NCBI GenBank assembly: GCA_030587505.1 | Contig: JAUQYY010000306.1 | Location: 1-10,357 of the forward strand | Direction of reading: 5' to 3' | DNA from: Candidatus Sigynarchaeota archaeon | GTDB lineage: Archaea > Asgardarchaeota > Jordarchaeia > Jordarchaeales > Jordarchaeaceae | DNA length: 10,357 bases | Shown here: positions 6,697-10,357 of the stretch, piece after piece | Layout of the letters: each line of letters starts with the position of its first letter | Position numbering within the stretch: the first letter of the stretch is position 1 | Notes under the pieces: model-generated | What the model saw: the letters and a program-made list of their open reading frames with translations, nothing else | The model's database searches: none | Told to the model about the DNA's origin: nothing | Position numbers and translations under genes: made by a program

Positions 6697-7572
6697 ATGA
6701 GTAATCTTAAAAAAGGACGCGGAACTAAAGTCAAAGGGTTCAAAATGATAATAAAACCGCAGGTGGAAAGGTTGACAAAACACGTTGACCAAATCTTTAA
6801 AATTTCCCCGGTAAAGAGAACAGAAAAACCCCGAAACGAGGGAATAACTGTTGTCATAGACACTGGGTTGGGAATAAACGCAACACAAGACCTACTTGAA
6901 ACCGCCGCAAACTACATTGATTACTGTAAGCTTGGATGGGCAACTTGGCTTATACAGTCTAAAAACCTAATTAAAAAGAAACTAAAACTTTACCACGATT
7001 ATGATGTTAAAACCTTGAGTGGGGGGTCGGCCCTTGAAGCCGCTAGGATAACTGGGAAACTCGAAGAATTTATGGAAACCCTTAAAACCGTAGGATTCAC
7101 TGCTATAGAAATCTCTGCCGGCATTGCCAATATCCCCCCTGAGGAAAAATCAAATCTAGTGAAAAAGGCTAGAAATCTAGGATTCCAAACCGTAATCACC
7201 GAAGTGGGTAGAAAGGACAAAAGGGAAGATGCTCAGCTCAAAATAACCGAACGTATCAAACAAATTCAGCATGACCTAGAATCGGGGGCAGACTATGTAA
7301 CTATCGAAGCTAGAGAGAGTGGAATGGGAATAGGACCCTATGACGAAATGGGTAAAGTGAAAGAACCGTTCGTAGAAAAAATAGCTAAGCAAGTGAATTA
7401 CAAAAAAATAATCTGGGAAGCTCCCCTAAAATCCCAGCAGGTATGGCTCATTATGCGATTCGGGCCTAATACCAATCTCGGAAACATCAAACCCACTGAG
7501 GTAATCCCTCTGGAAACGCTCCGCCTAGGATTAAGAGGCGACACGATGATCAAATTCCTAGGCAAAGACTAA
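6697..7572 (+). CDS. comA: phosphosulfolactate synthase
   Basis: This enzyme adds sulfite to phosphoenolpyruvate to give (R)-phosphosulfolactate, the committed step of the PEP-dependent coenzyme M route. The TIM-barrel sequence follows methanogen ComA closely: ITVVIDTGLG (50-59), YIDYCKLGWAT (73-83), FTAIEISAGIANI (134-146), VITEVGRKD (166-174), ADYVTIEARESGMGIG (198-213), APLKSQQV (242-249) and the end motif PLETLRLGLRGDT (271-283). The ARESG segment is normally GRESG. From ATG at 6697 there is an N-terminal extension of about 45 residues, and the first 16 are Lys-rich. No ribosome site precedes 6697. An in-frame ATG at 6745 has AAAGGG six bases upstream and may be the true start. It lies 46 bases after the PLP gene and 11 before comB. 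Confidence 0.95.
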   Translation: MSNLKKGRGTKVKGFKMIIKPQVERLTKHVDQIFKISPVKRTEKPRNEGITVVIDTGLGINATQDLLETAANYIDYCKLGWATWLIQSKNLIKKKLKLYHDYDVKTLSGGSALEAARITGKLEEFMETLKTVGFTAIEISAGIANIPPEEKSNLVKKARNLGFQTVITEVGRKDKREDAQLKITERIKQIQHDLESGADYVTIEARESGMGIGPYDEMGKVKEPFVEKIAKQVNYKKIIWEAPLKSQQVWLIMRFGPNTNLGNIKPTEVIPLETLRLGLRGDTMIKFLGKD

Positions 7573-7583
7573 GTGAAAAAAGA

Positions 7584-8306
7584 ATGTCTTCCAACAAAGA
7601 AAGAAAACGAAGTCAAAATCCTCGAGATGCCGGAATCAGGGTTAATCTATCCTTTGGAGCTCAAGGAGCTCTGAAGGCCGCGCAGAAAAACCATATCCTA
7701 ATGCTAGTGGATACCCTGAGGGCAAGCACCACAATCACCACCGCGCTGGATAATGGCGCCAAAAAAATAATAACAACCGCGGGAATAGAAGAAGCAAAAA
7801 AATTGGCTCAACAATTCGGGGAAAAAGCTCTTCTCGCCGGAGAAAGATTCGGAATCAGAATCAACGGTTTTCACCTTGGAAATAGCCCCCTTGAGTACAC
7901 ACCTCAAAAAGTAAAAGGAAAGGTTATCATACTCACCACAACCAACCTTACAAGAGTGGCGGAGAGCGCACAAAATACCTCTAATCTCCTCATAGGATGC
8001 TTAATTAACGCCAAATCCGCAGCTCAAATGGCAAAAAAAATCGCCAAGAATACAAGTAAACCGATTACAATAATACACGTTGGAAGACTAAATCACTTCG
8101 CGTACGAAGACTACATTACCGCCCAAACAATAAAAAGCTACATCCAAAATAAACCATTACCCAAAAACATCCCCCAAAAAATCTTCGAAACCCCAAACGC
8201 GCAATATCTGATACAGATAGGATACAAAAAGGATGTAGAGTACTGCAGCCAACTAAACATCACCACCACGGTTCCAATCTACAGAGACAGGGCTTTCCAA
8301 AAGTAG
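7584..8306 (+). CDS. comB: 2-phosphosulfolactate phosphatase
   Basis: ComB hydrolyses phosphosulfolactate to sulfolactate in a Mg-dependent reaction, directly after ComA. The 240 residues carry the family blocks: DTLRASTTITTAL (43-55), GERFGIRINGFHLGNSPLEY (86-105), TTTNLT (118-123) and HVGRLNHFAYED (165-176). In most members the third block reads TTNGT; here the Gly is Leu, which is worth noting. A basic, low-complexity stretch of about 17 residues precedes the first strand. The start is ATG at 7584, 11 bases after comA, with no clear ribosome site, so coupling to comA is likely. It is the last clear gene of the cluster. The next enzyme of the classical path, the sulfolactate dehydrogenase ComC, does not follow; the neighbouring gene is convergent and regulatory. 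Confidence 0.94.
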   Translation: MSSNKERKRSQNPRDAGIRVNLSFGAQGALKAAQKNHILMLVDTLRASTTITTALDNGAKKIITTAGIEEAKKLAQQFGEKALLAGERFGIRINGFHLGNSPLEYTPQKVKGKVIILTTTNLTRVAESAQNTSNLLIGCLINAKSAAQMAKKIAKNTSKPITIIHVGRLNHFAYEDYITAQTIKSYIQNKPLPKNIPQKIFETPNAQYLIQIGYKKDVEYCSQLNITTTVPIYRDRAFQK

Positions 8307-8338
8307 CGGTAGACGACCTCCAAAAAAGCGTTAAAGAG

Positions 8339-8530
8339 TTGGCTGTGGATTTGTTATCCGCCTCTAAAAATGATGCTTGTTTCCTGTTCCCTAATGAGTG
8401 GTCTTCTTATGCGGGAAAGGCAACTAACTTTGGATATCAAAGAAAAGCATTAGATAGACTAGTAAAACAGACTTTTTATGAACGGATCCAGATGACTTTT
8501 CGAGCTTCATCTTTTTTACCCTTAAGATAA
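8339..8530 (+). other. doubtful short ORF or gene remnant after comB
   Basis: The 169-base gap between comB and the convergent CARF-like gene contains a plus-strand frame. It could start at TTG 8339 or GTG 8345, and it runs 55 bases into the 3' end of the opposite gene. The part in the gap reads like protein: aromatic residues spread out (FPNEWSSYAG, QTFYERIQ) and an amphipathic start. The same frame is open upstream to about 8290 without any start codon. There is no ribosome site. I see either a decayed fragment of a former cluster gene or chance. No family is recognised. Confidence 0.2.
8440..8475 (-). terminator. T-rich tracts after the stop of the CARF-like gene
   Basis: Just past the TAA at 8476-8478, the minus strand reads AAAAAGTCTGTTTTACTAG and then, near 8440, CTTTTCTTTG. 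Archaeal transcripts commonly end in such T-runs without a stem. On the plus strand, the T6 at 8512-8517 inside the opposite gene could end the CoM-cluster transcript. Confidence 0.25.
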
Positions 8531-9219
8531 AAAACCCGCAGACCGTACTCCCAAGCCAACTGCTGCAGGGCTACAGCACTAATACGTGTACCATCGGTAA
8601 CATCTAGGATTATCTCTTTTCTTCTGATTTCCCTCTCTACAATGTTCTTTGCCACCTCGTACATTCTCTTGAAGTCATGCATAGCATACTCCGGAACCCA
8701 AATAATCTCCGCGTTATCTGGTTTCCCCCCAACTCTAGTCCGCATCTCGTTTTCCGCGATGAAAACGTAGCCATCCGGGTTAATTCCCGCCTGCTCCCTC
8801 AACCGTCGTCCTATCTCCCTCACCAAAAGTGGTTCACTATCCAGACTGCTCAGACATAGAACAGGCGCACTTACGTTCAAATATCTGCGGACTGCCTGCA
8901 CCATAGTTGGAACAATCTCCGCATATTTGCTCTTCCACTCTCTGTATCTATTTATAAGGCCACTGTTTTCCAAGGCTTGCAAATTGAAGTACAGTTTCGC
9001 ATCGCTAATATCCTCTACGCTAACCCCTAACTCCTTCGCTAGGGCGTCTCTAAGCTCGTATCCTGTTTTGGGCCCCTCCAGCAACTCCTTCAAAATGATG
9101 CGGCGAGCTTCGACTCCACCAATAGCCCGCTCAATAATCTTCGACATATCGTTCAAATTCAACACACCCAACAACGATTCATAAATGGCGCCAAGCACTA
9201 ATTTCCGAAAACCACCCAA
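8476..9219 (-). CDS. winged-helix protein with C-terminal CARF-like domain, putative nucleotide-responsive regulator
   Basis: This is a two-domain soluble protein of up to 247 residues. Residues about 37-115 form a PadR/ArsR-type winged helix (ILKELLEGPKTGYELRDAL, then KLYFNLQALENSGLINRY). Residues about 118-247 resemble a CARF Rossmann domain: APVLCLSSLDSEPLL as the first strand and loop, YVFIAENE, a Trp-Val-Pro segment, EIILDVTDGTRISAVAL (203-218) matching the CARF D-x-T-x-G-T pattern, then LRVFYL. CARF domains bind cyclic oligoadenylates in type III CRISPR signalling or other nucleotides. The order here (winged helix first, sensor last) is the reverse of Csa3. No cas gene or CRISPR array is in the window. 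The TTG start at 9219 is doubtful, because the nearest TATA candidate lies only 12 bases upstream; ATG at 9147 (223 residues) is the likelier start. DNA binding is inferred; the ligand is unknown. Confidence 0.72.
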   Translation of the reverse strand: MGGFRKLVLGAIYESLLGVLNLNDMSKIIERAIGGVEARRIILKELLEGPKTGYELRDALAKELGVSVEDISDAKLYFNLQALENSGLINRYREWKSKYAEIVPTMVQAVRRYLNVSAPVLCLSSLDSEPLLVREIGRRLREQAGINPDGYVFIAENEMRTRVGGKPDNAEIIWVPEYAMHDFKRMYEVAKNIVEREIRRKEIILDVTDGTRISAVALQQLAWEYGLRVFYLKGKKDEARKVIWIRS

Positions 9220-9230
9220 CTAGTGCTCAG

Positions 9231-9238
9231 AATAAATC
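9231..9238 (-). promoter_or_regulatory. candidate TATA box for the CARF-like gene
   Basis: On the minus strand this reads GATTTATT, preceded by CTTAA. A transcript would begin about 25 bases on, near 9205-9210. That would exclude the TTG at 9219 as a start codon and supports starting at ATG 9147. Confidence 0.35.
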
Positions 9239-9259
9239 TTAAGCCAACCCGCCAACCAT

Positions 9260-9291
9260 CGCACCGCTAATTTTGATGACGTCACGGTGCG
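9260..9291. repeat. inverted repeat enclosing a TGACGTCA palindrome, possible operator
   Basis: Seven-base arms CGCACCG (9260-9266) and CGGTGCG (9285-9291) are separated by 18 bases, and the inner part holds the perfect 8-base palindrome TGACGTCA (9277-9284) abutting the right arm. The element is GC-rich in a very AT-rich gap and lies about 20-25 bases upstream of the candidate TATA box of the CARF-like gene. Binding by that gene's own winged-helix product is a natural guess. As RNA, the arms could also form a hairpin. Confidence 0.5.
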
Positions 9292-9309
9292 GTAATTATG
9301 TTAGCCTAC

Positions 9310-9428
9310 AAACATAAACAAATGTTTTCAAAATAAAATTCCCCAAACAAAATAATAAATCTAACCCAGAAATGTTTGGTTCCTAACCTTTTATTCCTTT
9401 GCCCCGAACTGTGTGTACAATGTTTTCA
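9310..9428. repeat. spaced AATGTTT motifs in the divergent region
   Basis: The ten-base AATGTTTTCA occurs twice, at 9321-9330 and 9419-9428, and AATGTTTGG occurs between them at 9371-9379. The three copies are about 50 and 48 bases apart. The first is also the right arm of an inverted repeat AAACAT/ATGTTT (9310-9315 with 9322-9327). They could be binding sites for a regulator of either divergent gene; in such AT-rich DNA, chance is not excluded. Confidence 0.3.
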
Positions 9429-9532
9429 TAATCTTTCTCCCCTCTTCTTTCTCAAACTTTTAGTTTAATCTAGAAACCAATCTGAAAAAGTAATATCAAC
9501 TCTATAGATGATATCGACGATAAAGATTAACT

Positions 9533-9549
9533 AAAAAAAACATTTAAAA
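9533..9549 (+). promoter_or_regulatory. candidate BRE/TATA promoter of the actin gene
   Basis: A run of eight A residues (9533-9540) followed by C-A and TTTAAAA (9543-9549) resembles an archaeal BRE plus TATA box. Transcription would start near 9570-9575, which gives a leader of about 160 bases before the actin ATG, unusually long for an archaeal mRNA. Confidence 0.45.
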
Positions 9550-9705
9550 GACCAAAAAGCAATAATATAAACAAAGAAAGAGTTAATTTTAACAAACAAT
9601 AAACACACCCAACACAAAAACCACCCCCCAACCCCCAACACAAAGAACAATCTGAAAAAATAGAAAAATTCCAAAACAAAACTCACAAAAATCAACAAAA
9701 AATAA

Positions 9706-9731
9706 GAGAGGTAAGAAAGAGAGGTAAGAAA
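9706..9731 (+). repeat. perfect 13-bp tandem duplication carrying two Shine-Dalgarno sites
   Basis: GAGAGGTAAGAAA occurs at 9706-9718 and again at 9719-9731, head to tail and identical. Each copy contains GAGGT. The second GAGG (9721-9724) stands nine bases before the actin ATG at 9734, ideal spacing; the first would be a standby site 13 bases further upstream. Confidence 0.75.
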
Positions 9732-9733
9732 AA

Positions 9734-10357
9734 ATGGCAATAGGACCACCCGAAGAAGAACTCGTAGCAGCAAAACCCCTAGTCCTAGACAACGGAACCG
9801 GACTAACCAAAAACGGATACGCAGGAGAAGACCAACCAAGATCAGTGTGGCCCACATGCATAGGCTACCCAAAATACACATCAATCATGACGGACGTAGA
9901 ACACTACACACGAGAATACTACATAGGAGAAGAAGCATTAAACCTAAGAGGCGTACTAAAACTAGTTTACCCTGTCGAGCATGGTACTGTAACAGACTGG
10001 GATGCTATGGAAAAGATATGGCACTACACCTTCTTTAACGATCTAAGGGTTGACCCTGCCGAGCATCCTGTGCTTCTCACCGAAGCCCCACTAAACCCGC
10101 GTAAAAACCGAGAGAAAATGGCTGAAATCATGTTCGAAACCTTCAACGTCCCAGCAATGTACGTCTCCATGCAGGCCGTGCTCTCACTATACGCTTCCGG
10201 AAGAACAACTGGTCTAGTAATAGACTCAGGCGACGGTGTAACCCACATCGTGCCTATCTACGAGGGATTCGCACTCACCCACGCAATCACAAGAATTGAC
10301 TTGGCGGGAAGAGACCTCACCGAGTACCTCCGCCGCCTGCTGAGGCAGAGAGGGTAC
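9734..10357 (+). CDS. eukaryotic-like actin (Asgard lokiactin type), N-terminal 208 residues, cut by window edge
   Basis: This is an ATP-binding, filament-forming cytoskeletal protein. The visible 208 residues cover subdomains 1 and 2 and the beginning of subdomain 3. Phosphate loop 1 is LDNGTGLTKNGYAGED (18-33) and phosphate loop 2 is DSGDGVTH (164-171). Between them lie YPVEHGTVTDWDAMEKIWHYTF (79-100), LLTEAPLNPRKNREKM and IMFETFNVPAMY, nearly identical to eukaryotic actin. The catalytic Gln (147) and His (171) equivalents are kept. The DNase-binding loop (about 47-64) diverges, and an N-terminal tail of about 10 residues is added. The match is far closer than crenactin or bacterial MreB/ParM would give. 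The first 77 codons contain no T in the third position, while T-ending codons are common from codon 78 (9965) onward. Start: ATG at 9734 behind a duplicated GAGGT site. Confidence 0.95.
   Translation, partial: MAIGPPEEELVAAKPLVLDNGTGLTKNGYAGEDQPRSVWPTCIGYPKYTSIMTDVEHYTREYYIGEEALNLRGVLKLVYPVEHGTVTDWDAMEKIWHYTFFNDLRVDPAEHPVLLTEAPLNPRKNREKMAEIMFETFNVPAMYVSMQAVLSLYASGRTTGLVIDSGDGVTHIVPIYEGFALTHAITRIDLAGRDLTEYLRRLLRQRGY

Larger units (their letters stand above)
9220..9733. other. 514-bp gene-less divergent region upstream of actin
   Basis: No credible gene is present. From left to right it holds the minus-strand TATA candidate, the inverted repeat, the spaced AATGTTT motifs, a pyrimidine-rich tract (about 9390-9470), the actin TATA candidate and a long A/C-rich leader. 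The long minus-strand frames over 9531-9884 are by-products of the A/C-rich plus strand: they are almost wholly Leu, Phe, Val and Cys, and they run through the actin gene. Confidence 0.6.

Noticed and set aside
8476..9219. CRISPR locus suggested by the CARF-like protein.
   Set aside because: No regularly spaced direct repeats and no cas genes are visible anywhere in the window.
9531..9884. Two long minus-strand frames rich in Leu, Phe and Val that look like membrane proteins.
   Set aside because: They are by-products of the A/C-rich, T-poor plus strand. They overlap the clear actin start and leader and have low-complexity composition with no ribosome site.

Overview
This window is archaeal and very probably from an Asgard archaeon. 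The main evidence is the right-hand end, which encodes the first 208 residues of an actin so close to eukaryotic actin that most of subdomain 1 can be aligned by eye. Several other traits are archaeal: GAGG/GGGG Shine-Dalgarno sites, frequent TTG and GTG starts, AT-rich TATA-like boxes, a CDP-alcohol phosphotransferase paired with a nucleotidyltransferase, and coenzyme M (CoM) genes. I cannot assign a class within Asgard from the sequence alone.

Layout. (1) 1-284: the end of an unrecognised gene that is open to the window edge. (2) 325-966, minus strand: a Sua5/YrdC/TsaC-family threonylcarbamoyl-AMP synthase. (3) 1075-2732: a translationally coupled pair, a sugar-phosphate-type nucleotidyltransferase with a hexapeptide tail followed by a membrane CDP-alcohol phosphotransferase. 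It probably makes an inositol-type or related lipid or solute head group. A stem plus T-run follows it. (4) 2912-8306: a compact same-strand cluster, comD, comE, a possible 38-codon ORF, a COG1900/ComF-like gene fused to a two-cluster ferredoxin, a threonine-synthase-like PLP enzyme, comA and comB. (5) 8476-9219, minus strand: a winged-helix protein with a CARF-like C-terminal domain. (6) 9220-9733: a 514-bp gene-less divergent region with an inverted repeat around a TGACGTCA palindrome, spaced AATGTTT motifs, an actin promoter candidate, a T-poor leader and a 13-bp tandem duplication of the ribosome-binding site. (7) 9734-10357: the actin, cut off by the window edge.

The centrepiece is the CoM cluster. 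ComA joins sulfite to phosphoenolpyruvate, ComB removes the phosphate, ComDE decarboxylates sulfopyruvate to sulfoacetaldehyde, and the COG1900 protein is the candidate for the final sulfur insertion giving CoM. The sulfolactate dehydrogenase ComC is not in the window. Instead, a PLP enzyme of the threonine synthase fold sits in the middle of the run, and this fold also gave rise to methanosarcinal cysteate synthase. The cluster therefore combines the phosphosulfolactate route with a possible cysteate-type branch, in what looks like an Asgard genome. This implies CoM-dependent chemistry (methyl- or alkyl-CoM reductase, or another CoM use) in an actin-bearing archaeon. All product calls rest on motif reading, with no database search.
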